Assembly: GCA_028714335.1 (NCBI GenBank)
Contig: JAQTMM010000012.1
Coordinates: forward strand, 1-36,311
Source of the DNA: Dehalococcoidales bacterium
GTDB lineage: Bacteria; Chloroflexota; Dehalococcoidia; Dehalococcoidales; RBG-16-60-22
Length of the DNA: 36,311 nucleotides
Direction: 5' to 3'
Below are positions 1 to 9,120 of the stretch, one piece after another. The first letter of the stretch is position 1. Each line of letters opens with the position of its first letter. The notes beneath the pieces were generated by a model. It saw nothing but the letters and a program-made list of their open reading frames with translations, was not told the DNA's origin and searched no databases. The position numbers and the translations under genes were made by a program.

Positions 1-1
1 G

Positions 2-982
2 CTTCACGGCATGCAGCACAAATACCGCGAGACGGTTTTATTTTTCCCCAGCAAGGGGCAAAGCTGCCACGCCTACTGCACGTTTTGCTTCCGCTGGCCG
101 CAATTCGTTGGCATGGACGAGCTGAAGTTCGCCGCCAATGATGCGGAGATGCTGGCGCGTTACGTCGCCGAGCATGAGGAGATAACCGATGTCCTCTTTA
201 CCGGCGGCGACCCGCTTTTGATGAAAACGGAAATACTGGCCAAGTACATCAGGCCGCTCCTCGAAGCTAACCTGCCCCACGTACGCAATATCCGGGTCGG
301 CACCAAAGCTCTTTCGTATTGGCCCTTCCGGTTCCTAACCGATAGCGACGCCGATGACTTAATCCGGCTTTTCCTAGAGGTCAAAAACTCTGGCAAACAC
401 CTGGCGCTGATGGCGCATTTCAACCACCCAGTCGAGCTGGAAACCGATTATGCTAAACAGGCTATTAAACGCCTTCTCGGCATTGACGTCCCCATCAGGA
501 CCCAGTCCCCGTTATTAAAGCACATCAACGATGACCCGAAAATTTGGGCGGAAATGTGGCGGCGTCAGGTGCAGCTCGACTGCACGCCTTACTACATGTT
601 CATCGCCAGGAACACCGGCGCCCAGCATTACTTCGGGGTTCCCCTGGTGGAAGCCTGGAATATCTTCCGCAAAGCCTACCAGTCCGTCAGCGGGCTTTGC
701 CGCAGCGCCCGTGGGCCGAGTATGTCCTGCCTGCCGGGCAAGGTGCAGATGCTGGGCGTATCCGAGATACAGGGCGAGAAAATCATGACATTCCGCATGA
801 TACAGGGCAGGAATCCGGACTGGGTAGCGCGTCCCTTCCACGCCGCCTACGATGATAAGGCGCTTTGGTACACCGAACTCAAGCCGGCTTTCGGCGAGGA
901 AAAATTCTTCTTTACCGATGAACTCAACGCCATGCTTAGAGGCGACCGTAAGGAAATGGAACTGGTCGAAACTCTGGAATAA
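2..982 (+). CDS. KamA-family radical SAM protein (lysine 2,3-aminomutase-like), 5' end outside window
   Basis: Radical SAM enzyme of the lysine 2,3-aminomutase/KamA family. Numbered from the first Met in the window (base 11), the [4Fe-4S] motif is C19-x3-C23-x2-C26 inside CHAYCTFCFR, followed by the GGDP SAM-binding motif at 65-68. LPGK (K244) sits where KamA proteins carry the lysine that binds PLP. The frame stays open upstream of base 11 (Leu-His-Gly), and the conserved family block continues across that Met, so the gene is truncated by the window edge and base 11 is not its start. Family members move amino groups on lysine or related substrates; the substrate cannot be read here. A rho-independent terminator follows 24 bases after the stop. 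Family assignment is firm, exact reaction unknown. Confidence 0.88.
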   Translation, partial: LHGMQHKYRETVLFFPSKGQSCHAYCTFCFRWPQFVGMDELKFAANDAEMLARYVAEHEEITDVLFTGGDPLLMKTEILAKYIRPLLEANLPHVRNIRVGTKALSYWPFRFLTDSDADDLIRLFLEVKNSGKHLALMAHFNHPVELETDYAKQAIKRLLGIDVPIRTQSPLLKHINDDPKIWAEMWRRQVQLDCTPYYMFIARNTGAQHYFGVPLVEAWNIFRKAYQSVSGLCRSARGPSMSCLPGKVQMLGVSEIQGEKIMTFRMIQGRNPDWVARPFHAAYDDKALWYTELKPAFGEEKFFFTDELNAMLRGDRKEMELVETLE

Positions 983-1005
983 GCGTTTTTACAGATAAAC
1001 TAATT

Positions 1006-1041
1006 GGGGGAGGCGAAACACTTTTTCCGCCTCCCCCTTTA
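1006..1041 (+). terminator. rho-independent terminator after the KamA-like gene
   Basis: A perfect 10-bp stem (GGGGGAGGCG at 1006-1015 with CGCCTCCCCC at 1028-1037) closes a 12-base loop and is followed by TTT and an A/T-rich stretch. It separates the two radical SAM genes into different transcripts. Confidence 0.75.
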
Positions 1042-1089
1042 TATTTGGGTTGATTAAATCCGCCTCCTTGGTCAATAATAAAATAAGAG

Positions 1090-2028
1090 ATGACCGCAAC
1101 ATTCCAGCGCCCCGATATTATCCGCCCCCCGAGTGAATGGCGGAGCTATTACCTGCCGTTGACCGCCGGTTGTTCTAATAACACCTGCACATTTTGTAAT
1201 TTCTACGGCTTAAAATTGCAGGTGCGCGATAAGACGGAAGTCAAAGCGGAAGTTGACGCTTTAGCCAGTTTTATAAACAGTGGTATCATCACCGGCGGGC
1301 AGCCCAGAATCGTTTACGCTTTAGCACAGGAGTGGGACGGGCAGCAGATTTTCCTGCAGGACGGCGACGCTTTAGTCTATCCCTTTGATGACTTGAAGGA
1401 AATACTTGCCTACATTAACGAAAAACTGCCCCACGTTGAAAGAATCGCCGCTTATGGTACTGCTCATGACGTTTTAAGGCTTAGCGTCAGCCAGCTTGAA
1501 GAACTGCGTAAGCTTAAACTGGGCATACTCTACATTGGGCTGGAAAGCGGTGACGACGAGGCTTTAAAGCGCATTGATAAACGCATGACGGCGGCGGAGA
1601 TAATCAAGGCTGCTAAAAGAATTAAAGAAGCGGGAATCTTAAGTTCGGTCACAATAATATTAGGGCTGGGTGGCCCGGAGGGCAGCCGGCGCCATGTTGC
1701 CGCCACCGCCAAAGCCTTGACGGAAATGGACCCCGACTACGTAGGCGCTCTGACGCTTTCGGTAATCCCCGGCACCCCCCTTTACAACGACGTAAAAGAG
1801 GGCAAGTTCAAACTAATCACACCCATGGAGTCCGTTAAAGAATTGCTGGCTATCATACGGCAGACCAGCTTCACTAAGTGCTTTTTCAGCTCCATGCACG
1901 CGTCCAACTACTTTAGCGTTAGGGGTACTCTGCCGCAGGACAAAGACAGAATGATTAAAGAGCTTGAAAAGGTAATTGCGTCAAACGACCCCGCCCTCCT
2001 CCGTCCGGAATACTTAAGAGGGCTATAA
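1090..2028 (+). CDS. radical SAM protein (Elp3/MiaB-type core), unknown substrate
   Basis: 312-residue radical SAM protein. The cluster motif is C28-x4-C33-x2-C36 (CSNNTCTFC), one residue longer in the first gap than the classic Cx3Cx2C spacing. A GLESGDDEAL motif near residue 150 is typical of the Elp3/MiaB-like radical SAM core, and GLGG near 197 fits the SAM-binding region. No TRAM, B12-binding or other accessory domain is visible, so substrate and product are unknown. The start codon has no clear Shine-Dalgarno. A weak promoter-like pair (TTGATT at 1050, AATAAT at 1074) would leave almost no leader, so leaderless translation is possible but unproven. It lies beside another radical SAM gene but beyond a terminator. 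Confidence 0.82.
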   Translation: MTATFQRPDIIRPPSEWRSYYLPLTAGCSNNTCTFCNFYGLKLQVRDKTEVKAEVDALASFINSGIITGGQPRIVYALAQEWDGQQIFLQDGDALVYPFDDLKEILAYINEKLPHVERIAAYGTAHDVLRLSVSQLEELRKLKLGILYIGLESGDDEALKRIDKRMTAAEIIKAAKRIKEAGILSSVTIILGLGGPEGSRRHVAATAKALTEMDPDYVGALTLSVIPGTPLYNDVKEGKFKLITPMESVKELLAIIRQTSFTKCFFSSMHASNYFSVRGTLPQDKDRMIKELEKVIASNDPALLRPEYLRGL

Positions 2029-2034
2029 CATATC

Positions 2035-2077
2035 TGTCATTCTGACTCTTCCGCAGAAGTGGAAGAATCTCGTTCGG
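2035..2077. repeat. dispersed intergenic repeat, TGTCATTCTGA family, copy 1
   Basis: Begins TGTCATTCTGA and ends GAAGAATCTCGTT. The middle (CTCTTCCGCAGAAGTGGAAGA) forms an imperfect hairpin. The same start and end recur at 29719-29752 inside the atp operon. It lies just after a stop codon, in non-coding DNA. Confidence 0.7.
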
Positions 2078-2090
2078 TATGTATAGGTAT

Positions 2091-2246
2091 TTAGCGCCTT
2101 CTGAATAAACCTCTTAACAGCCATATGATTATGAGAATAACTGCAGCCGCAATGAGTATATGGACTAAACTGCCCCAACTAAAAACCCACATGCCCAGCG
2201 CCCATAAAATGGCAAGTATAATACCTAGTAACAGTAAAAGACCCAT
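2091..2246 (-). CDS. lmo0937-family small membrane protein (51 aa)
   Basis: A 51-residue protein found by reading the minus strand. It starts with MGLLLLLGIILAILWALG, has a second hydrophobic stretch (HILIAAAVILIIIWLL), and ends in a basic tail (RGLFRRR). Two short transmembrane helices around a Trp/Gly/Ser turn (WVFSWGSLVH) match the lmo0937/DUF5670 small membrane protein family, which has no established function. A strong Shine-Dalgarno (AGGAGGG, complement of 2253-2259) lies 7 bases before the ATG, which makes translation credible despite the small size. It is flanked by dispersed repeats and appears to be a single-gene unit. Confidence 0.75.
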   Translation of the reverse strand: MGLLLLLGIILAILWALGMWVFSWGSLVHILIAAAVILIIIWLLRGLFRRR

Positions 2247-2326
2247 CGTAGTCCCTCCTGAACTTAATACTACCTATGTCAATTTATAATGAGTCGAGGA
2301 GATTTGTCAAAAATATGGCGTTTATT

Positions 2327-2362
2327 CCTCTCCCTCAACGGGAGAGGTCAGGTGAGGGTGAA
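2327..2362. repeat. dispersed intergenic repeat, GGGAGAGG hairpin family, copy 1
   Basis: Hairpin CCTCTCCC-TCAAC-GGGAGAGG followed by TCAGGTGAGGGTGAAA. Related copies lie at 9897, 28088 and 31049. The 2247-2400 gap holds this element and otherwise A/T-rich DNA with no convincing gene. Confidence 0.75.
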
Positions 2363-2400
2363 ATGCCAGTACTGCCCACCCTGCTCCGCCCCCGAAGTAT

Positions 2401-3144
2401 TTATTTTTCCCGAGGAGTTAAATGCGCACTAAAATATGCTAAAGAAGGCCCTGGATAAAAAATACGTCCATTATAATTATAATCAGGAACAAGTGTTTTT
2501 AAGGTTTCATGTCCAATTTGTCTCAGAGTTACAGCGACTGGTGATGGTGAACTGATTTTAGTGAATATCTTTGGGTCTTTGGTTGGTACAACACGTATAA
2601 CGCCGAATGTTTCATTTCTTGTTAACGCATAATACTCGGATACTAGAGATGAATCAACATGAGCTCCACCATCCGTATCTGCAACTTCAAGAATCACGTC
2701 TTTTCTCGTAAACTGATTTTTATTTATATCTTTTATCACATTGCCATTCCACCAGTGAAAGAATGGCACCTTTGCTGTCCCTCCTGGGCCATCATCAAAA
2801 ACAGGTGAATACACTCTTCTTCCACCCATAGTAAATAGTCGTTTTTCATCTGATGGCGTATCTTTATCAGTAAAAATGGCTCGAGGAACACAAAAGGAAG
2901 TGTCAACAACTTCTTCATCAAGATTGAGTTGGGATGCCAACCCCTTCGATTGTCCTTTATTGTACCAAATAATACGTAAACGAATTGCGATGTTCTTGGC
3001 TTCAAGTTCATCACCACGATCGAATCTCTCACAAGACTTACTTAACATTTCCAACTGTTCTTTTAGAGATTTGATGATCTCTTCATTACTTAACGGGGTT
3101 CGTCTTTTTTTTATTTGTTTTTTATCTGATTTCCCTGTTTCCAT
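2401..3144 (-). CDS. conserved protein of unknown function, translationally coupled to uvrA
   Basis: About 247 residues, soluble, with no signal peptide or membrane helix. The N-terminus is very basic (KSDKKQIKKRRTP) and leads into a helical segment with an ERFDRGDELEAKNIAIRLRI block. Later come VPFFHWWNG, FTRKDVILEVAD and TDGGAHVD. I recognise these blocks from a widespread uncharacterised family found patchily in bacteria, but know no function for it. The chosen ATG overlaps the uvrA stop as TGATG; a GTG three bases upstream (3147) is an alternative. Base composition is clearly A+T-richer than uvrA and the rest of the window, and the sequence is rich in Lys, Asn and Ile, suggesting recent acquisition. 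It may be co-transcribed with uvrA. A role in repair is not shown. Confidence 0.75.
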   Translation of the reverse strand: METGKSDKKQIKKRRTPLSNEEIIKSLKEQLEMLSKSCERFDRGDELEAKNIAIRLRIIWYNKGQSKGLASQLNLDEEVVDTSFCVPRAIFTDKDTPSDEKRLFTMGGRRVYSPVFDDGPGGTAKVPFFHWWNGNVIKDINKNQFTRKDVILEVADTDGGAHVDSSLVSEYYALTRNETFGVIRVVPTKDPKIFTKISSPSPVAVTLRQIGHETLKTLVPDYNYNGRIFYPGPSLAYFSAHLTPREK

Positions 3145-5957
3145 CACAGCACCCTCTTCAAATAATCCCCCGTCGCGGACTTTTTCAACTTAACCACCTC
3201 TTCCGGTGTGCCTGTCCCCACCACGTAGCCGCCTTTATCCCCCGCCCCCGGCCCCAAATCTATAATGTGGTCGGCGTTCTTAATCACATCCAGGTGGTGC
3301 TCGATGACCACAACGGTATTGCCGGCGTCCGCCAGCTTTTGCAACACCTTTAATAGCGCCGCTACGTCGTCGAACGAAAGGCCGGTCGTCGGCTCATCCA
3401 GAATATAAAGCGTGCTGCCGGTGGAGCGTCGCGATAGTTCGGTGGAGAGCTTAACTCTTTGTGCCTCCCCGCCGGAAAGGGTAGGGGCGGGCTGCCCCAG
3501 ATGAATATAGCCAAGCCCCACATCGTGTAAAGTGGCGAGCTTGTTTTTCAGCCTCGGTATATTCTCAAAGAACTCCAGCGCCTGCGAGACCGTCATGTCC
3601 AGCACCTCGGCGATGTTCTTGCCCTTGAACTTAATCTCCAGCGCTTCGGTGTTGTACCGCTTGCCCTTGCAAACCTCGCACGGCACGGTGACGTCCGGCA
3701 GGAACTGCATCTCAATCTGAATAAAGCCCTCGCCGCCGCAGGCTTCACAGCGCCCGCCCTTGACGTTAAAGGAAAAACGCCCGGGACCGTAGCCGCGCAG
3801 TCGCGCTTCCGGCACGGAGGCGAATAAATCGCGCATCGGCCCGAAAGCTCCCGTGTAAGTAGCGGGATTGGAACGGGGCGTCCGCCCGATTGGCGACTGG
3901 TCGATGTTAATGACTTTATCGATGTTTTCCAGCCCGTTTATTTCGTCGCACTCGCCGGGGCGCTCTTTAGAACGGTAGAAAACCTGTGCCAGCTTGCGGT
4001 AGAGAATCTCGTCCACCAGCGTACTTTTACCGGAGCCGGAAACGCCGGTGATGCAGACGAATTTGCCCAGCGGAATGTGCACGTCGATGTTTTTCAAATT
4101 GTTCTGGCGCGCGCCTTTAATCACCAGTTCCTTGCCGTTGCCGGAACGTCTTGAGGTGGGGAGGGTTATCACTTTAGCGCCGCTTAAGTATTGCCCCGTC
4201 AGCGACTTTTCATTCTTCAAAATGTCGTCCAGCGTGCCTTCCGCGACGATATAGCCGCCGTGTTCGCCCGCGCCGGGCCCCATATCTATAATGTGGTCGG
4301 CGGCGCGCATCATTGCCTCGTCGTGCTCTACGACCAAAATCGTATTGCCCAAATCACGCAGCCGCTGCATCGTCTGTATCAATCTATAGTCATCAGCGGG
4401 ATGCAGCCCGACCGTCGGCTCGTCGCAGACGTAAAGCACCCCCATTAACCCGCTCCCGATTTGCGTGGCGAGCCTGATGCGCTGTGACTCCCCGCCGCTT
4501 AAAGTCATCGAGGCGCGGCCGGTGGAAAGGTAGTCCAGCCCCACGTCTTTAAGGAAGCCGAGGCGCGTCCTGATTTCTTTAAGTATCTGCTGGGCAATCA
4601 TCATCTCGCGCTCGGTCAAAACGTTTTTCTCGATTTCGTCGGTCCACTCTAAAGCGTGTGTCACCGGCATTGCGCAGATGTCCATAATATTCTTATCCCC
4701 GATTAGCACAGCCAAGGACTCCGGCTTAAGTCGCTTGCCCTGGCACTCCTCGCAGGGCTTGTAAACCATGTAGCGTTCGTAATGCTCGCGCGAGCCTTCC
4801 GACTCGGTATCGTGGTGGACTCGTTCCAGCGCGTTGACGATGCCCTCAAAGCCCTCGGTGCGCCGGACGATGCGCCCAAAGCGGCGGTAGGTACGCGTTG
4901 GTCCGCCCTCCCCGTAAAGGAGGACGGTCAGGGCTTCCTTGCTTAAATTTTTCAACGGCGTGCTTAAAGAAAAATTATACCTTCTGGCTAATTCTCTGAC
5001 GCGCCAGAGGTACCAGTTATGCGTTGCCCAGGGGACAATCGCGCCCTCTAAAATTGAAAGCTCTTTATTGATAACCTGGTCGGGGTCAATAACGTGTTTA
5101 AAGCCCAGCCCGGTGCAGGCCTGGCAGGCGCCGTAGGGTGTGTTAAAGCTGAAGCTGCGCGGTGCGATTTCGCCGATGCTGATGCCGCAATGAACGCAGG
5201 CGAGGTGTTCTGAAAAGAGCATTTCCTCCCCGCCGATGATTGATACCAGCACTGTGCCGTTGCCCAGCTTAAGCGCCGTTTCCACCGAGTCCGAAAGCCG
5301 CGTCCGGTTCTCGCTGTTCCCCACCACCAGCCGGTCGACGACCGCCGCGATGGAATGCTTTTTATATTTGCTTAATGTCCCGATGTTTTCCGAAAGCTCG
5401 TGGACTTTACCGTCAATGCGCACCCTGGCGTAGCCCTGCTTGCGCAGGTCGTCGAAAACAGATTGATACTCGCCCTTGCGCTCGGTGACAATGGGCGCCA
5501 TCACCATAATGCGGCTTTCTGTGGGCAGCTTTTGCACGGCGTCCACAATCTGCTGTACCGACTGCACGGTAATTTCCCGTCCGCACTGGGGACAGTGTGG
5601 ATGCCCCACCCTGGCAAATAACAGGCGGAGGTAATCGTAAATTTCCGTAACAGTCCCCACGGTGGAGCGGGGATTCTTGCTGGGGCCCTTCTGGTCGATG
5701 GATATCGCCGGGCTTAACCCCCCGATGTAGTCCACGTCCGGTTTTTCCATCCTCCCCAGGAACTGGCGGGCGTAGGCGGAGAGCGACTCCACATAGCGGC
5801 GCTGTCCCTCGGCGTATATGGTATCGAAAGCGAGCGTGCTCTTGCCGGAACCGGAAACGCCGGTAATTACCACCAGCTTATCGCGTGGAATCTCCACGTC
5901 AATATTCTTTAAATTGTGTTCGCGGGCGCCCTTGACGATGATGGAATCGGATGGCAT
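3144..5957 (-). CDS. uvrA: excinuclease ABC subunit A (UvrA)
   Basis: DNA-damage recognition ATPase of nucleotide excision repair, which works with UvrB and UvrC in the cytoplasm. Two ABC ATPase halves are visible. The first Walker A is GVSGSGKST at 33-41, the second is the same motif near 638-646, and the ABC signatures are [11 protein letters not shown] and [11 protein letters not shown]. Zinc-binding Cys pairs are present ([28 protein letters not shown]). At 937 residues it is full length. I chose the ATG at 5957 over the GTG at 5987 because AGAGG lies 8 bases before the ATG and the family normally begins at this point. The downstream gene overlaps its stop codon by one base. uvrB and uvrC are not in the window. 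Confidence 0.97.
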   Translation of the reverse strand: MPSDSIIVKGAREHNLKNIDVEIPRDKLVVITGVSGSGKSTLAFDTIYAEGQRRYVESLSAYARQFLGRMEKPDVDYIGGLSPAISIDQKGPSKNPRSTVGTVTEIYDYLRLLFARVGHPHCPQCGREITVQSVQQIVDAVQKLPTESRIMVMAPIVTERKGEYQSVFDDLRKQGYARVRIDGKVHELSENIGTLSKYKKHSIAAVVDRLVVGNSENRTRLSDSVETALKLGNGTVLVSIIGGEEMLFSEHLACVHCGISIGEIAPRSFSFNTPYGACQACTGLGFKHVIDPDQVINKELSILEGAIVPWATHNWYLWRVRELARRYNFSLSTPLKNLSKEALTVLLYGEGGPTRTYRRFGRIVRRTEGFEGIVNALERVHHDTESEGSREHYERYMVYKPCEECQGKRLKPESLAVLIGDKNIMDICAMPVTHALEWTDEIEKNVLTEREMMIAQQILKEIRTRLGFLKDVGLDYLSTGRASMTLSGGESQRIRLATQIGSGLMGVLYVCDEPTVGLHPADDYRLIQTMQRLRDLGNTILVVEHDEAMMRAADHIIDMGPGAGEHGGYIVAEGTLDDILKNEKSLTGQYLSGAKVITLPTSRRSGNGKELVIKGARQNNLKNIDVHIPLGKFVCITGVSGSGKSTLVDEILYRKLAQVFYRSKERPGECDEINGLENIDKVINIDQSPIGRTPRSNPATYTGAFGPMRDLFASVPEARLRGYGPGRFSFNVKGGRCEACGGEGFIQIEMQFLPDVTVPCEVCKGKRYNTEALEIKFKGKNIAEVLDMTVSQALEFFENIPRLKNKLATLHDVGLGYIHLGQPAPTLSGGEAQRVKLSTELSRRSTGSTLYILDEPTTGLSFDDVAALLKVLQKLADAGNTVVVIEHHLDVIKNADHIIDLGPGAGDKGGYVVGTGTPEEVVKLKKSATGDYLKRVL

Positions 5958-6109
5958 ATTGAAAACCTCTGGAGAGTATTTTACCACTTTTTTAAAAAGA
6001 ACACAAGTTCTAATTATAAAAGAATTGATAGAATATACTAACTAAACGATTTCTATTAAGTTAGATACGATAAAAGGGTTTCAAATACCAAAAATATCTA
6101 GCTATTGCG

Positions 6110-6137
6110 TTGAAAAAGCAATATTTCATGATATAAT
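6110..6137 (+). promoter_or_regulatory. sigma-70-type promoter for fabF
   Basis: TTGAAA at 6110-6115, a 16-base spacer, and a consensus TATAAT at 6132-6137, in the A/T-rich gap between the divergent uvrA and fabF genes. The start codon is about 50 bases downstream. The gap (5958-6188) holds no gene. A TATAAT on the minus strand (complement of 6012-6017) may serve uvrA but lacks a good -35. Confidence 0.65.
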
Positions 6138-6188
6138 GAGACATATCGGTATACATAAAATCAAATATTCGTGGAGGACAACTCAATA

Positions 6189-7451
6189 ATGACCGGGAAT
6201 TCAAGCAACGGGCATAAGCGAGTAGTAGTCACCGGTATCGGGGCAGTCAGCCCGATAGGCAATAACGTTAATGATATGTGGGCGTCTTTAATCGCCGGCG
6301 AGTCCGGCGTGGGTTATATCACCAGCTTTGATACCACCGATTTTGAAACCAAGATTGGCGCCGAGGTTAAAAACTTCGATATGACGGCATACCTCAACCG
6401 CAAGCAGGCGCAGCGCATGGACCGCTTTACACAATTCGCCGTTGCCGCCAGCCTGCAGGCCGTCCAGTCCGCTAAACTGACGATTGACCCCTCCAACGCC
6501 CAAGACATCGGGGTTATCATCGGCAACAGCGTCTGCGGCTTACTCTCTGTTTCCGAACAGCAGAAAATATTGATGGAAAAAGGGCCAGACAGGGTCAGCC
6601 CCATTTTAGCCCCCACTATGACCGGCGACGCCGCCCCGGTGCAGGTGTCTTTAGTCTTAGGAGCAAAAGGTGTCAACTTTTCGATATCCGCCGCCTGTTC
6701 CAGCGGCAGCGATGCCATCGGGCAGGCCTATAACTTTATCCGCCTCGGCGGCGCCAAGGTAATGGTTGCTGGTGGGACGGAAGCCCCGATTATTCCCATT
6801 GTCATCGCCGCCTTCAATAATATCAGAGCATTATCTGCTAAGGGTGATAATCCTAAGCAGGCGTGTCGCCCCTTCGACGCTAAAAGAACAGGCTTTGTCA
6901 TGGCGGAAGGCTCTGGCATTTTAGTATTGGAAGAAGCCGATTATGCCTTAAAGCGCGGCGCGCCCATCCTTGCCGAACTGGTTGGATATGGCGCCACCAG
7001 CGACGCTTTTCACCTCATCCAGCCTATGCCCGACGGTGCCAGTGCCATTAGCGCCTCGAAAATCGCTTTAGCGCAGGCCGGAATTAGTCCTGAAGAAGTG
7101 GACTACATCAACGCTCACGGCACGGCGACGCTTTTGAATGACCGCACCGAGACCAACGTAATTAAAAGCGTTTACGGCGAACGCGCTAAAAAGATACCCG
7201 TATCCGCCAGCAAATCTATGTTGGGGCACTTATTGGGCGCGGCCGGTAGCGTCGAAGCCGTGATTAGCCTCTTGACGATGGAACGCGGCATCATTCCACC
7301 CACCATAAATCTCACCAACCCCGATCCGGAATGTGACCTCGACTATGTGCCTAACACCGCCCGCAAGGCCGAGGTTAAAACGGTTGTATCCAATTCCTTC
7401 GGGTTCGGTGGACACAACTCGGTGCTGATATTCAGAAAATACGCATCGTAA
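6189..7451 (+). CDS. fabF: beta-ketoacyl-ACP synthase II (FabF)
   Basis: Condensing enzyme of type II fatty acid synthesis: it extends acyl-ACP with malonyl-ACP. The thiolase-fold Cys-His-His triad is visible as C170 (SAACSSGSDA), H310 (AHGTAT) and H347 (MLGHLLGAAG), with the usual Lys at 342. Length is 420 residues against about 413 for E. coli FabF. I start at the ATG 6189 because GGAGG at 6173-6177 is its ribosome site; the GTG at 6171 overlaps that site. The gene stands alone without fabD, fabG or acpP nearby. It is followed after about 100 bases by a separate promoter for the nnr-coa group. The two DegV paralogues at the right end are probably also lipid-linked. Confidence 0.93.
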   Translation: MTGNSSNGHKRVVVTGIGAVSPIGNNVNDMWASLIAGESGVGYITSFDTTDFETKIGAEVKNFDMTAYLNRKQAQRMDRFTQFAVAASLQAVQSAKLTIDPSNAQDIGVIIGNSVCGLLSVSEQQKILMEKGPDRVSPILAPTMTGDAAPVQVSLVLGAKGVNFSISAACSSGSDAIGQAYNFIRLGGAKVMVAGGTEAPIIPIVIAAFNNIRALSAKGDNPKQACRPFDAKRTGFVMAEGSGILVLEEADYALKRGAPILAELVGYGATSDAFHLIQPMPDGASAISASKIALAQAGISPEEVDYINAHGTATLLNDRTETNVIKSVYGERAKKIPVSASKSMLGHLLGAAGSVEAVISLLTMERGIIPPTINLTNPDPECDLDYVPNTARKAEVKTVVSNSFGFGGHNSVLIFRKYAS

Positions 7452-7500
7452 TAGTTGCGTTTTCCGTGTGATTCCTTCCTTTTAAAACGATTACCCTCCC

Positions 7501-7529
7501 TTGACCATCATCGGGTTTATTGCTACACT
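7501..7529 (+). promoter_or_regulatory. promoter for the nnr-coaX-coaBC group
   Basis: TTGACC at 7501-7506, a 17-base spacer, and TACACT at 7524-7529, 28 bases before the nnr start. Good spacing and near-consensus hexamers. Confidence 0.6.
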
Positions 7530-7556
7530 CAATGCAACAGGGAGACATAATATCTC

Positions 7557-9107
7557 ATGAAAATTGTTACCGCCGAACAGATGAGAAAAATAGACAGCGA
7601 GTGCATTAAGCTGGGCAAACCGGTGAAGGTGCTGATGGAAAACGCCGGTAAAGCCGTAGCGGAAGCTACGCGTGACTTCCTCGGTGACATTAAGAAACAA
7701 AACATCATCTGCCTGGTCGGCGGTGGCAACAACGGTGGTGATGGTCTGGTGGCGGCGCGTTATTTGGCAGGGTGGGGCGCTAAAGTAGTGGTCTATCTTT
7801 GCAGCCCTAGGTCTGCCGCCGACGCTAACCTAAAGTTAGTTAAAGCCAAGAAAATCACCTGCGTTGACGCCAAAGCAGATAAAGCCTTAAAAAAGTTTGA
7901 CGCTTTACTGAACGGTGCCACCTGCGTGATTGACGGTTTACTGGGCACCGGTAAGATGCGTCCGTTGGAAGGTCTCTTTAAACAGGTGCTGGAAAAGGTC
8001 AATACCGCCAAGCAGGAACGCCAACTAAAAGTAGTTGCTATAGACCTCCCCTCTGGCATGAACGCCGATACCGGTGCTTTAGACCCCGCCTGCCCCGCCG
8101 CCGACCTTACGGTTACGCTGGCGATGCCCAAGATGGGTCTCTATCGCTTCCCCGGGGCGGAAAGGACAGGGGAGGTTATTATCGCGGACATCGGCATCCC
8201 GGAAAAACTCGCCGATGATGTCAAATTTGAATTACTGACGCCTGACTGGGCAGCTGCTAATTTGCCACAACGGCCGCTTAATTCCAATAAAGGCACTTTC
8301 GGGCGGGTGTTGATATCCGCCGGTTCTATAAACTACATTGGTGCGGCATACCTTGCCTGCAGTGGGGCGGCGCGCGTTGGGGCTGGGCTGGTTACTTTAG
8401 CTACCGCCGCTAGTCTGCTGCCGATTATCGCCTCCAAGCTCGCCGAGGCAACTTATTTGCCCCTCCCCGAATCCCGTCCCGGTATTGTCGCCGGTGCCGG
8501 CGCCGAAATCGTTCATCAGGGATGCGGGCAGTACAATGCTTATCTGGTCGGTTGCGGCCTGGGTCAAAACCCCGCCACCGTCGAGTGTTTAAGCAGTTTG
8601 CTTTCCAAGGAAAATTTGCCACCATTGATTATAGATGCCGATGCTTTAAATATTTTGTCCCGCCTGCCGGACTGGTCGCGTAAAATACCGGACGACTCTA
8701 TCCTCACCCCCCACCCCGGCGAGATGGCGCGCCTCACCGGCTTAACCATTGAAGAAATTCAGTCTGACCGGGCGGCGATTGCCCTGCAATTCGCCACGAA
8801 ATGGCAGAAAACAATCGTGCTTAAAGGAGCCTTCACCGTCATCGCCGCACAGGACGGGCGGTGCCGCATTAGCCCCTTCGCCAATGCTGGTCTGGCTTCG
8901 GCTGGCACGGGCGACGTTCTGGCGGGGGTCATCGCCGGGATTAAAGCGCAGGGGCTTGATTCATTCGACGCTGCGGCGCTGGGGGTCTACCTGCACGCCG
9001 CCGCCGGTGATAAAATAAGAGATGAACTGGGCGATACCGGTATGATTGCATCTGACCTGCTTCCGGCGCTGCCGCTGGTCATCAAGCAGTTGAGAAGCCG
9101 GGGCTAA
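7557..9107 (+). CDS. nnr: bifunctional NAD(P)H-hydrate epimerase / ADP-dependent dehydratase
   Basis: Metabolite-repair enzyme that epimerises and dehydrates damaged NAD(P)HX back to NAD(P)H. The N-terminal YjeF_N epimerase domain (about 1-215) carries GGGNNGGDG at 55-63 and an IDLPSGMNADTG block. The C-terminal ribokinase-like dehydratase domain (about 230-510) carries TPHPGE near 384 and GTGDVLAG at 450-457. At 516 residues it has the normal length of the fused bacterial form. A ribosome site (AGGGAGA) lies upstream. It is followed 13 bases later by coaX, so repair of nicotinamide cofactors and CoA synthesis are probably co-transcribed. Confidence 0.93.
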   Translation: MKIVTAEQMRKIDSECIKLGKPVKVLMENAGKAVAEATRDFLGDIKKQNIICLVGGGNNGGDGLVAARYLAGWGAKVVVYLCSPRSAADANLKLVKAKKITCVDAKADKALKKFDALLNGATCVIDGLLGTGKMRPLEGLFKQVLEKVNTAKQERQLKVVAIDLPSGMNADTGALDPACPAADLTVTLAMPKMGLYRFPGAERTGEVIIADIGIPEKLADDVKFELLTPDWAAANLPQRPLNSNKGTFGRVLISAGSINYIGAAYLACSGAARVGAGLVTLATAASLLPIIASKLAEATYLPLPESRPGIVAGAGAEIVHQGCGQYNAYLVGCGLGQNPATVECLSSLLSKENLPPLIIDADALNILSRLPDWSRKIPDDSILTPHPGEMARLTGLTIEEIQSDRAAIALQFATKWQKTIVLKGAFTVIAAQDGRCRISPFANAGLASAGTGDVLAGVIAGIKAQGLDSFDAAALGVYLHAAAGDKIRDELGDTGMIASDLLPALPLVIKQLRSRG

Positions 9108-9120
9108 AGAGGAGAATAAT

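Noticed and set aside
1-2028. The two radical SAM genes as a biosynthetic (RiPP) pair
   Set aside because: A strong terminator separates them and no precursor-peptide or peptide-binding domain is visible.
2276-2458. 60-residue plus-strand ORF
   Set aside because: It runs through a dispersed hairpin repeat and into the 3' end of an opposite-strand gene; no ribosome site and no recognisable protein features.
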